A stretch of 7,698 nt of DNA from Dehalococcoidia bacterium UBA1123 (lineage in GTDB: Bacteria > Chloroflexota > Dehalococcoidia > Lucifugimonadales > UBA1123): assembly GCA_002313895.1 (NCBI GenBank), contig DCAW01000079.1:70700-78397 (forward strand), read 5' to 3'. The notes beneath the pieces were generated by a model. It had not been told where the DNA came from and did no database searches. It saw only the letters and a program-made list of their open reading frames with translations. A program made the translations under genes and the position numbers. The first letter of the stretch is position 1. Every line of letters begins with the position of its first letter. Shown here piece after piece: positions 1 to 6,277 of the stretch.

Positions 1-23
1 AAATCGAGACAAGGCCTATGAAT

Positions 24-109
24 CGCGAAGTTGACACCTAACTTAAACGCCTAGAAATTAGTCGCGGATTGATGGCTTGCTCAGGCGTGAAATTTACCTA
101 ACTTAAACG
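24..109. repeat. Pair of direct repeats downstream of uvrC
   Basis: The 14-mer ACCTAACTTAAACG occurs exactly at 36-49 and again at 96-109, 60 bp apart. A looser match extends 5' of each core: CGCGAAGTTG at 24-33 and CGTGAAATTT at 86-95 agree at 7 of 10 bases, with two extra bases before the core in the first copy. A 14-bp exact repeat in 129 bp is very unlikely by chance. The repeats lie beyond the uvrC stop, so they could be paired regulator sites for a gene left of the window or copies of a dispersed intergenic repeat. A TTGACA hexamer at 31-36 overlaps the first copy, but I find no good -10 after it. The rest of 1-129 shows no gene. A T5 run on the minus strand (+ 112-116) follows the uvrC stop without a convincing hairpin. 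Confidence 0.75.
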
Positions 110-129
110 GGAAAAATCGGCAAACGGAC

Positions 130-1992
130 TCAGATGTGAGATTTGAGGGCGCGAGCTGCCTTCATTGTCATCCCTGGCACGGCGGCGATGTCCTCTAATG
201 GAGCTTCTCGGACGCCCTTTAGAGACCCAAATTTGCGCATCAACATTCGCTTGCGTTTCGGCCCAATTCCCGGGACCAAATCCATCGCTGATTGGATGTT
301 ATGTTTCGATCTGCGCTGTCGATGGAACGTGATTGCGAACCGATGCGCTTCATCCCGGACCCTCTGAACGAGGAACAATGCTTGAGAGGTTCGGGGCAAA
401 ATAATACCATCAGGGGAATAAGGGACGAAGAGTTCTTCGTTCTCTTTCGCGAGACTGGAAAGTGGAACGTCGTCAATACCCAGTTCCAAGAAGACCTGTA
501 GTGCCGCCCCCAAATGGCCTTTGCCGCCGTCTATAATGACCAAGTCGGGTATTATGCCCCAAGCCTCGTTGTTCTTGGCGCCGTTCTCCGATGCCTGTTC
601 CGATCCGTTGGATTTGTTCGCTTTTCTGGAATCGGATAGTCGTTTGAATCTGCGCGTCAGGACTTCCTTCATTGACGAGTAGTCGTCCGGGCCTTCGACG
701 GTCTTGATTTTGAACCGGCGGTAGTGAGACGTTTTGGGTTTGCCGTCCTCGAACACCACCATGCTGCCGACAGAGTTGGTCCCCTGAGTGTTGGAGATGT
801 CGTAGCATTCGATCCTACGAGGCACGTTGGGCAGACTGAGGGCCTCTTGCAACTCGTCCATCGCCGAGGTGTTGTTTGTCTCTTCGTGAATTCGCCGTAT
901 AGTCAGCTGTTCGAGAGCCTGGGAGGCGTTGTCGGCCACCATCTGTGCCAGCTTTCGCTTTTCGCCCCGCTGAGGAACATGAATCTGGACTTTGCTCTGG
1001 CGTTTTCGGGTCAACCATTCCTCAATAGCGGCCGTATCGCTGATCGGTTTGTGGACGATCAATTTGGGCGGCACGTAAGGCGTCGCGTCGTAGAATTGCT
1101 TGATGAAGGCTGACAGAACTTCGTCCATGTCATCGTCTGGCGTGGAGTGCATGAGGAAATTATCGCGCCCAATCAGCTTGCCCTGGCGAATGAAAAACAC
1201 TTCGACCCATGACTCACGTTTGCCCTGGGCGGCTGCGATTATATCGACGTTCTCGGACGTAAGGTGCAGCACTTTCTGGCCTTCGTGGACCTTTTCTATA
1301 GCCTGTATTTGGTCCCTCAGCGCCGCGGCGCGCTCGAACTCAAGTTCCTCGGATGCCTCTTCCATGCGAGTCTTGATTCCGTTAACGATGGTTTCGGTCT
1401 TGCCTTCCAAGAACATCGCCACCTGGTCTATGATCTCGCCATACTCCTCTTTGTTTGCCGCGCCGATGCACGGACCGACACACCTGTGGATGTAATAATC
1501 CAGGCAAGGTCGGTCGTCAGTCCCAGTGATAGTCTTGGTGCAAGAGCGGTAGGGGAACAACTTTTTCAGAACTGCCAGCGTGCGCCTGACGCTTGTCGCG
1601 TTGGCGTATGGCCCGAAGTAGCGCGCCCCGTCATCTGCGACCTTTCGCGTGACGTAGACTAGGGGATACTCCTCGGTCATGTCCAGTTTGATGAACGGAT
1701 AGGACTTGTCGTCTTTGAGTCGGGCGTTGTAAGGCGGTTGGTGTTCCTTGATGAGGTTGCACTCGAGAATCAAAGCTTCCTGCTCGGACTCTGTGACGAT
1801 GAACTCGAAATCCGCCAGCTTGCTCACCATTCGACGAATCTTGGGAGGAAGCCCCGCGGAGCTGGCGAAGTATGAAGACAGCCGGTGTCTCAGGCTTGCC
1901 GCTTTTCCGATGTACAGAATTTTCCCGGAGCTATCTCGCATGAGGTAGACACCAGGTTCCGTTGGCGTGGATCGAAGCCTTTTGTCGAACAT
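130..1992 (-). CDS. uvrC: UvrABC system protein C (excinuclease subunit C)
   Basis: UvrC makes the 3' and 5' incisions beside a DNA lesion after UvrA and UvrB have located it, in cytoplasmic nucleotide excision repair. With the ATG at 1992 the protein has 620 residues (E. coli about 610). The GIY-YIG nuclease comes first: G14-V15-Y16, Y27-I28-G29, R35 and E77. Four cysteines (C151, C163, C171, C175) match the cluster reported to bind Fe-S in UvrC. A UVR helical hairpin for UvrB contact lies at about 203-238. The RNase H-like 5' nuclease keeps D398, D488 and H550, and tandem helix-hairpin-helix motifs fill 566-620. The frame stays open to a TTG at 2022, but that codon has no Shine-Dalgarno. 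ATG 1992 follows a purine run and gives the usual distance to the first motif; GTG at 2010 behind GGGGG is an alternative. A Ser/Asn-rich insertion sits at about 454-478. The gene looks intact. Confidence 0.97.
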   Translation of the reverse strand: MFDKRLRSTPTEPGVYLMRDSSGKILYIGKAASLRHRLSSYFASSAGLPPKIRRMVSKLADFEFIVTESEQEALILECNLIKEHQPPYNARLKDDKSYPFIKLDMTEEYPLVYVTRKVADDGARYFGPYANATSVRRTLAVLKKLFPYRSCTKTITGTDDRPCLDYYIHRCVGPCIGAANKEEYGEIIDQVAMFLEGKTETIVNGIKTRMEEASEELEFERAAALRDQIQAIEKVHEGQKVLHLTSENVDIIAAAQGKRESWVEVFFIRQGKLIGRDNFLMHSTPDDDMDEVLSAFIKQFYDATPYVPPKLIVHKPISDTAAIEEWLTRKRQSKVQIHVPQRGEKRKLAQMVADNASQALEQLTIRRIHEETNNTSAMDELQEALSLPNVPRRIECYDISNTQGTNSVGSMVVFEDGKPKTSHYRRFKIKTVEGPDDYSSMKEVLTRRFKRLSDSRKANKSNGSEQASENGAKNNEAWGIIPDLVIIDGGKGHLGAALQVFLELGIDDVPLSSLAKENEELFVPYSPDGIILPRTSQALFLVQRVRDEAHRFAITFHRQRRSKHNIQSAMDLVPGIGPKRKRMLMRKFGSLKGVREAPLEDIAAVPGMTMKAARALKSHI

Positions 1993-2050
1993 TCTCTCTG
2001 AAACGACCACGGCTGCCCCCAATCGCGGTCTGCCGCTTATTCGCCGGCCC

Positions 2051-2116
2051 GGTTCGCCAACGCAGGCCGACTCTAAATGTTTTAGGTTAACTGCGAACCA
2101 TTTGTCACGTTGGCGA
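2051..2116. repeat. Nested inverted repeat in the uvrC leader
   Basis: TCGCCAACG (2054-2062) and CGTTGGCGA (2108-2116) are perfect 9-bp inverted arms 45 bp apart. GGTTCGC (2051-2057) and GCGAACC (2093-2099) form a second perfect 7-bp pair that shares bases with the first left arm. In the uvrC-sense RNA the segment at 2062-2051 can therefore pair with either of two upstream partners, but not fully with both. No U-tract follows, so it is not a plain intrinsic terminator. It could be an operator around the candidate promoter or an alternative-pairing leader; neither is shown. Confidence 0.55.
2079..2108 (-). promoter_or_regulatory. Possible uvrC promoter
   Basis: Read on the minus strand, GTGACA (2103-2108; 5 of 6 to TTGACA) is followed after 18 bp by TAAAAC (2079-2084; 4 of 6 to TATAAT). 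It lies between the upstream gene's stop (2119) and the uvrC start, leaving a leader of roughly 80 nt. It also lies mostly between the arms of an inverted repeat. Such matches are common, so this is tentative; uvrC may instead be read from further upstream. Confidence 0.35.
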
Positions 2117-2118
2117 GT

Positions 2119-2481
2119 TTACCTGAGCACGACCGTGAGAACAGCCAGAGCTACTACCATGATACTGGTTAATATGCCGATGTGTTTTAACTCGGATTTC
2201 AAGTGAGTGTTTGAAGGCAATGGTTCCGATCGCACCCTGGATGGCCGATTTCGCCGTGTACGCTGCTGCACTGGCAGCGCCGGACGTTCGATGACCGCGG
2301 CGGCAGCCCCTGAACTCGAACTCGCGCCGACTGCTGTAGAAGTTTCGCCCAAGCCTGACATTGAGGCCGAACCGGAGACGTCTGGGGCGATCTCTTCATG
2401 AGGCACCCTGACACGGTCGCGGCGTTTTCTTCTGCTTAACTGTGCCTGTCGTGAGGCTACTCGTTTTCGTTTGCTTGGCAT
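2119..2481 (-). CDS. Small basic tail-anchored membrane protein, function unknown
   Basis: I do not recognise this gene's function. The 120-residue product has three visible parts. Residues 1-26 are very rich in Lys and Arg (starting MPSKRKR). Residues 30-90 are Ser/Ala/Gly-rich with a second Arg cluster at 74-84, and look disordered. A single hydrophobic helix at about 101-119 ends one residue before the C-terminus. The layout suggests a tail-anchored protein with a basic cytoplasmic domain that could contact nucleic acid, ribosomes or acidic lipid; this is inference. The ATG at 2481 has GGGAG six nucleotides upstream (2488-2492), the best ribosome site in the window, which supports a real gene. 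It lies 82 bp after xerD and 126 bp before uvrC on the same strand. I have an impression that small proteins of this type occur in Chloroflexota, but could not check it. Confidence 0.7.
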   Translation of the reverse strand: MPSKRKRVASRQAQLSRRKRRDRVRVPHEEIAPDVSGSASMSGLGETSTAVGASSSSGAAAAVIERPALPVQQRTRRNRPSRVRSEPLPSNTHLKSELKHIGILTSIMVVALAVLTVVLR

Positions 2482-2487
2482 GTTGGT

Positions 2488-2492
2488 CTCCC
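2488..2492 (-). promoter_or_regulatory. Ribosome binding site of the small membrane protein
   Basis: GGGAG on the minus strand, six nucleotides before the ATG at 2481. It is the main evidence that this short, low-complexity reading frame is translated and that the ATG is its start. Confidence 0.65.
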
Positions 2493-2563
2493 ATTGGTGG
2501 CTGGTGCGATGTTCCGTCAGCCATCAGATTGTCATGCATGTATTGTCTCACAAATGGACGGAC

Positions 2564-3469
2564 TCATGCTCGCGGATGCGCTTTATCATACTCCATTCTG
2601 ACGTGTTCAGTGGTCAGATGCGTGTAAACCTGGGTTGTTGTGATGCTGGCGTGGCCCAGCAACTCTTGGACATGCCTTAGCTGCGCTCCGCCTCTTAAGA
2701 GGTGCGTAGCGAAGCTGTGGCGCAGAGTGTGCGGGGTGATGTTTTTGGTCAGTCCGACTTGCTTGACGTATTTCTTGAGTATCAACCAGAACCCCTGGCG
2801 CGTCAATCTGACGCCGCGGCGGTTGAGGAAGGCTGCGCGCTGGGAGTTCTTGCCCTCATGATCTGGTCTGCCTTGCTCCAAATAAATTTCGACGATTTCA
2901 ACAGCACGGGAGTGGATCGGGATCATCCGTTCCTTGCCGCCCTTGCCCAGGCACCGGACAGCGCCGCTCTGAAGGTCGATGTCGTCAATATCCAGTGACA
3001 CCATTTCAGTGACTCGCATGCCAGTGGCGTAGAGCAGTTCTAGCATGGCCCGGTCTCGCAATGACTCAGGGGTGTGTTGCGATTCGGGCGCCGTGAGCAA
3101 TCGTTCGACCTCTTCGACGCTCAAGGCGTCAGGCAGGCTCCGACCGATACGAGGAGAACGCAGATTTTCTGTTGGGTCTCTCTGGATCTCGCCCTCCTGG
3201 ATCAAAAATCCGAACATTGACTTAGAGGAAGCCACTTTGCGCGCTCGCGTCGTGTCAGAGTAACCCAGCGCGTGAAGATGCAAAACGTAGTCGGAGATGT
3301 CCTCGTCACTCACGTCAGACCAGTTCACGCCGCCACTCGAGTTTCCGGATCGGGACTCGATAAACTCGGTCAGTTGTTGCAAGTCATTTCGATATGCGGC
3401 AAGCGTGTTTGGCGACACGCCGCGCTCAACGGTCATATAGTTCAGAAAGCTATCGACGTTCTCTTTCAA
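2564..3469 (-). CDS. xerD: Site-specific tyrosine recombinase, XerC/XerD family
   Basis: Xer recombinases cut and rejoin DNA at dif sites to resolve chromosome dimers before cell division, working at the septum with FtsK. From the TTG at 3469 the protein has 301 residues, the usual length. The N-terminal SAM-like core-binding domain spans about 4-90 (VERGVSPNTLAAYRNDL near its start). The catalytic domain has the full set: R152 (TGMRVTE), K176 (GKGGKER), H247 and R250 (PHTLRHSFATHLL), H273 (LLGHASI) and nucleophile Y282 (VYTHL). Spacing matches E. coli XerD almost residue for residue, and the HPRA tail is typical of Xer proteins. XerC or a single-recombinase Xer cannot be excluded. The frame is open to a TTG at 3538 that lacks a Shine-Dalgarno; TTG 3469 has GAGG nine nucleotides upstream and sits where family members begin. 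No recognisable integron or phage context is present, so a housekeeping role is likely. Confidence 0.93.
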   Translation of the reverse strand: MKENVDSFLNYMTVERGVSPNTLAAYRNDLQQLTEFIESRSGNSSGGVNWSDVSDEDISDYVLHLHALGYSDTTRARKVASSKSMFGFLIQEGEIQRDPTENLRSPRIGRSLPDALSVEEVERLLTAPESQHTPESLRDRAMLELLYATGMRVTEMVSLDIDDIDLQSGAVRCLGKGGKERMIPIHSRAVEIVEIYLEQGRPDHEGKNSQRAAFLNRRGVRLTRQGFWLILKKYVKQVGLTKNITPHTLRHSFATHLLRGGAQLRHVQELLGHASITTTQVYTHLTTEHVRMEYDKAHPRA

Positions 3470-3478
3470 TGGCTCTGG

Positions 3479-3482
3479 CCTC
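3479..3482 (-). promoter_or_regulatory. Ribosome binding site favouring the downstream TTG start of xerD
   Basis: GAGG on the minus strand, nine nucleotides before the TTG at 3469. The longer TTG start at 3538 is preceded by no purine-rich motif, so this site decides between them, although both are non-ATG codons and the call remains moderate. Confidence 0.4.
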
Positions 3483-3542
3483 GATTTCTCATGGACTATC
3501 GGCTGCGAGGGTTGGCATGAGCGAAAACTGAATTTCAATTGC

Positions 3543-3572
3543 TTGACATCGACGATCTGACAGCCTTAGATT
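3543..3572 (+). promoter_or_regulatory. Probable lgt promoter
   Basis: A perfect TTGACA at 3543-3548 is followed after 18 bp by TAGATT (3567-3572; 4 of 6 to TATAAT). A second possible -10, TACAAT (5 of 6), lies at 3589-3594 but has no good -35 at the right distance. The site lies in the divergent region between xerD and lgt. Transcription would begin near 3580, giving a leader of about 55-60 nt. I see no equally good promoter for xerD on the opposite strand. Confidence 0.55.
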
Positions 3573-3622
3573 TAGCTTCATAATCCGGTACAATCAACAG
3601 CAAACTCGCGCCGATTCTTTTT

Positions 3623-3641
3623 GGAGCTAATGGCTTTATGA
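3623..3641 (+). promoter_or_regulatory. lgt translation start region with a three-codon upstream ORF
   Basis: GGAG at 3623-3626 is three nucleotides from an ATG at 3630 and eleven from the lgt ATG at 3638. The first ATG opens a frame of Met-Ala-Leu followed by TGA at 3639-3641, overlapping the lgt start as ATGA. The layout resembles stop-start coupling. Whether the short frame is translated cannot be seen from sequence. Confidence 0.45.
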
Positions 3642-4498
3642 TCGACATTGTGATCGGACCCAATCTCGTTTCCCTGGGCACGTTCCTGCTCAGTTGGCAC
3701 GGATTCTTCAGTTTTGTCGCTGTGGCGTCGGCTGTGTTCCTGGTTGGCCGCTGGGCGCCGATGAAAGGCATTGACCCTGACGACATTTACTCGATCGCGA
3801 TCTGGGGGATCATCGGCGGTATCCTGGGCGCTCGGTTTGTGCACGTTATTGATAACTGGGGTTTCTACTGGGGGAATCCAGGACAGATAATCGCCATCTG
3901 GAGCGGAGGTATCGGGCTGTGGGGCGGCCTGTTGGGCGGATTCTTCGGCGCAGCCATCTACGCCCGGATATTCAAGCATCCAATTGGTATTATTGCTGAC
4001 TTGACGGCTCCTGCGCTTTTGTTCGTGCAGACGATCGGTCGACTGGGGGACTTCGTTAACGGCGAGCATTGCGCCAAAGCGTGGGACAACGCTCTGGCGT
4101 TCGTCTGGACGAATCCCGCCAGCGACGCTCGAGTTTGCGCCAACGGCATTGATGTGTCGGTTCATCCTGTGATCGCATATGAGATCATCTGGAACATGTT
4201 CGCTCTTGTGATAATCTGGAAACTTCGTGACCGGCTGAAGCCCGACGGCATGTTGTTTGCGCTTTATTTCGCGCTTTATTCCGTGGGCAGGTTCGGCGTA
4301 ACTTTCCTTAGGCAAGACAAGATTTGGGCCATTGGGCTTCAAGAAGCTCAATTTATTGCTTTAATCGTGTTGGCAATTACTGTGCCGTTGTTGCTGGCCA
4401 AAGCGCGACGCGTGCCTGACGACGAGATGGTGACCGAGCCTCCTGCGCCACGTGCGAGGGGCACGCGGGCCGAACGCCGCCGCAGCGATAGAGGGTAG
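3638..4498 (+). CDS. lgt: Prolipoprotein diacylglyceryl transferase
   Basis: Lgt moves diacylglycerol from phosphatidylglycerol to the lipobox cysteine of prelipoproteins, the first step of lipoprotein maturation in the cytoplasmic membrane. The 286-residue product is close to the E. coli length (291) and has about seven hydrophobic segments (roughly 12-37, 50-70, 88-110, 115-134, 178-197, 203-220, 235-255). The Lgt signature is recognisable as GRLGDFVNGEHC (134-145), with R135 and E143, plus HPVIAYE (176-182) and a GRF...FLR stretch (217-225). It departs from E. coli: H21 replaces Tyr26, W95 His103, D138 Asn146, A146 Gly154 and T222 Glu243, while Arg143, Glu151 and Arg239 are kept (my alignment by eye). 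I think related variants occur in Chloroflexota, so it is probably a lineage form. The Arg-rich tail (about 272-285) should be cytoplasmic. It is monocistronic here, divergent from xerD and convergent with recJ. Confidence 0.93.
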   Translation: MIDIVIGPNLVSLGTFLLSWHGFFSFVAVASAVFLVGRWAPMKGIDPDDIYSIAIWGIIGGILGARFVHVIDNWGFYWGNPGQIIAIWSGGIGLWGGLLGGFFGAAIYARIFKHPIGIIADLTAPALLFVQTIGRLGDFVNGEHCAKAWDNALAFVWTNPASDARVCANGIDVSVHPVIAYEIIWNMFALVIIWKLRDRLKPDGMLFALYFALYSVGRFGVTFLRQDKIWAIGLQEAQFIALIVLAITVPLLLAKARRVPDDEMVTEPPAPRARGTRAERRRSDRG

Positions 4499-4516
4499 GC
4501 AGGACAATCCAATGGT

Positions 4517-6199
4517 TTAGCCTCCCGCCGGTTTGATATCCGCAACCACCATCTGTAACGTGGTGCGGCCTTGCCACGTGTTCCACTCCATGCTGTATGC
4601 TACGTCGATATGGTTTCGGGCGATTCCCGCCCGGTCGCCCTGTCGAAATGCGATCGCGTCCCACGACTTTTCGGCGTCCGCCAACCGCATCTTCAGGTGC
4701 TTGCCTGCACCGACACCACGAGCCTGGAGAACTCTAATGCCTCGCGCTGCAAAAACCGGTGTCGGGTTGCTTTCCCCGAAGGGCGACAATCGCTGAACGA
4801 ATTCAAAATTCGGCCCCTCGACCTCCGAAGGCAAAGCGTCGCAGTCGATGGCAAGCTCTGGCTGGAGTTGCGTTCCCTTCATATCGATGTCAGCGATCTC
4901 GCGGAGCCTGGCCACCAATTCGCGCATGTGCTCGGTGGCGATCGTGAATCCTGCTGCGCGTGCGTGTCCGCCATACTTTGTGAACAGGGGAGCGCATGTC
5001 TCCATCGCGGATATGATGTCAAATTCCGGGATAGACCGAGCGCTGGCCCTGCTGACTTCCGGCCCAATCTGAACGGCGATTGCCGGGCGGTAGTAGGAGT
5101 CGTTGATTCTTCCCGCGATCAACCCCAGGATTCCTGGCTCCCAGGATGCGTGGCCAACGACGATCAGTGACGGCAACTCAGTAGGGTGTTGGCGTCGAAT
5201 TTGCGCATCGGCTTGGGCAACCCCGCTCTCAGTGAGGGTCTGACGCCTGCTGTTTTGAATCTCCAATTCCGACGCGATCGCTGTCGCACGGTTTATGTCA
5301 GTTGATGTCAGAAGGTCGAGGCTGATGCCCGAATGGCCCAACCTGCCTGCGGCGTTCAATCGTGGTATCAGGCCAAAAGAGAGCGAGCTGGCGTCTAATG
5401 TGCCCATCTCGTAACCTGACACTCTGGCGAGGGCGCGAATGCCTGGATTGGCCGAGGCGTTAATTCGCTCGATCCCCTCTTTAACCAGATAGCGGTTTTC
5501 GCCGGTCAGCGGCCCCACGTCTGCGATCGTGCCTAGCGCAACAAGCTCCATCAGATCCGGCGGCAGATCCTGTCCCAACTTTTTATACAGTGCCTGAGCC
5601 AATTTGAAGGCGATGCCAACTCCTGTGAGTTCGGCGTAAGGGTATTGGGAACGGTCGGTTTTGGGATTGATGAGCGCGACAGGAGAAGGCGGAGCGCCGT
5701 GAATCGTGTGGTGGTCGGTGACGATGACATCGATCCCCAGTTCGGCGGCGAAGTTGATCTCATCGGTGGCGGTGGATCCGCAATCGACAGTCACCAACAG
5801 CGTGACACCGCTCTCTTGCAGGCGGCGCAATGCGTCTGTGTTTAGCCCGTGCCCTTCCTCGACTCGGTCAGGGAGGTAGGGGAGGACACGTCCGCCCAGC
5901 CCAGAGAATGCCCGAACCAACAACGCGGTGCTGGTGATTCCATCGGTGTCGAAGTCGCCGAAAATTCCGATCATCTCTCCAGAATCGAGAGCGTCCGACA
6001 GACGTTCGACGGCCGGAATAATGTCCGGGAGCAAGCCCGGATCGTGGCTCAGGCCTGAATCTGGGTTCATGAACGTGTGAGCATCCTCTGCCGAGCGGAT
6101 GCCCCGGTTATACAGTAGCTGGGCTTGGAGGCGGGACATACCCAAGTCGGCCTCGAATCCCGCTGGAGCGGATGGCATGATTTTCCAGTTTTTAGTCAT
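4517..6199 (-). CDS. recJ: Single-stranded-DNA-specific exonuclease RecJ
   Basis: RecJ degrades single-stranded DNA 5' to 3' in recombination (RecF pathway), mismatch repair and base-excision repair; it acts in the cytoplasm with Mg2+ or Mn2+. The 560-residue product (E. coli 577) has the DHH-family motifs in order: GDFDTDG (81-87; D82, D84, D86), TVDCGS (137-142; D139), VTDHH (160-164), LTGVGIAF (191-198), ALGTIADVGPL (221-231; D227) and RLNAAGRLG (280-288). The DHHA1 domain ends in GGHARAAGF (410-418), and an OB-fold-like region (about 460-555) follows. All expected metal ligands appear present, so it should be active. The ATG at 6199 has only a weak GAG before it; ATG 6178, preceded by GGAA, would shorten it by seven residues. 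It follows fabF by 78 bp on the same strand, and a direct repeat in that gap may mark independent control. Its stop is 18 bp from that of lgt. Confidence 0.96.
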   Translation of the reverse strand: MTKNWKIMPSAPAGFEADLGMSRLQAQLLYNRGIRSAEDAHTFMNPDSGLSHDPGLLPDIIPAVERLSDALDSGEMIGIFGDFDTDGITSTALLVRAFSGLGGRVLPYLPDRVEEGHGLNTDALRRLQESGVTLLVTVDCGSTATDEINFAAELGIDVIVTDHHTIHGAPPSPVALINPKTDRSQYPYAELTGVGIAFKLAQALYKKLGQDLPPDLMELVALGTIADVGPLTGENRYLVKEGIERINASANPGIRALARVSGYEMGTLDASSLSFGLIPRLNAAGRLGHSGISLDLLTSTDINRATAIASELEIQNSRRQTLTESGVAQADAQIRRQHPTELPSLIVVGHASWEPGILGLIAGRINDSYYRPAIAVQIGPEVSRASARSIPEFDIISAMETCAPLFTKYGGHARAAGFTIATEHMRELVARLREIADIDMKGTQLQPELAIDCDALPSEVEGPNFEFVQRLSPFGESNPTPVFAARGIRVLQARGVGAGKHLKMRLADAEKSWDAIAFRQGDRAGIARNHIDVAYSMEWNTWQGRTTLQMVVADIKPAGG

Positions 6200-6224
6200 G
6201 GCTCGATGTTATGGCACGTGGACT

Positions 6225-6273
6225 GGCGGCGCAATGGGGAACCTCGGTTATCAGGTGGCGCAATCGGGAAACT
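6225..6273. repeat. 20-bp imperfect direct repeat between fabF and recJ
   Basis: GGCGGCGCAATGGGGAACCT (6225-6244) and GGTGGCGCAATCGGGAAACT (6254-6273) match at 17 of 20 positions, with a start-to-start distance of 29 bp. They fill most of the 78-bp gap upstream of recJ. Two similar sites in tandem are typical of regulator binding or of a small local duplication. I recognise no known operator in them. Confidence 0.65.
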
Positions 6274-6277
6274 CTGA

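Noticed and set aside
31..57. Plus-strand promoter starting from TTGACA at 31-36
   Set aside because: No acceptable -10 lies 16-18 bp downstream, and it would point into the 3' end of uvrC. The hexamer is more likely incidental to the repeat.
2093..2106. LexA-like box near the uvrC promoter (GAAC-N4-GTTC type)
   Set aside because: GAACCATTTGTC matches one half-site fully but only two of four bases in the other. This is too weak to claim SOS control.
2528..2547. ATTGTC repeated at 2528-2533 and 2542-2547 around an ATGCAT palindrome, between xerD and the small gene
   Set aside because: The hexamers are short and no good -35/-10 pair could be built around them, so chance is adequate as an explanation.
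3520..3538. Longer xerD starting at TTG 3538 (324 residues)
   Set aside because: There is no Shine-Dalgarno, and the extra 23 residues precede the normal Xer N-terminus without resemblance to it.
3578..4351. Long open frame (257 codons) antisense to lgt
   Set aside because: It lies opposite a gene with clear family motifs, has a Pro/Arg/Asp-rich sequence with no recognisable domain, and crosses the lgt promoter region. It is best explained as a shadow of lgt codon usage.
4440..4498. GC-rich inverted bases at the end of lgt as a terminator
   Set aside because: CGTGC and GCACG can pair, but they are inside the coding region and no T-tract follows on either strand.
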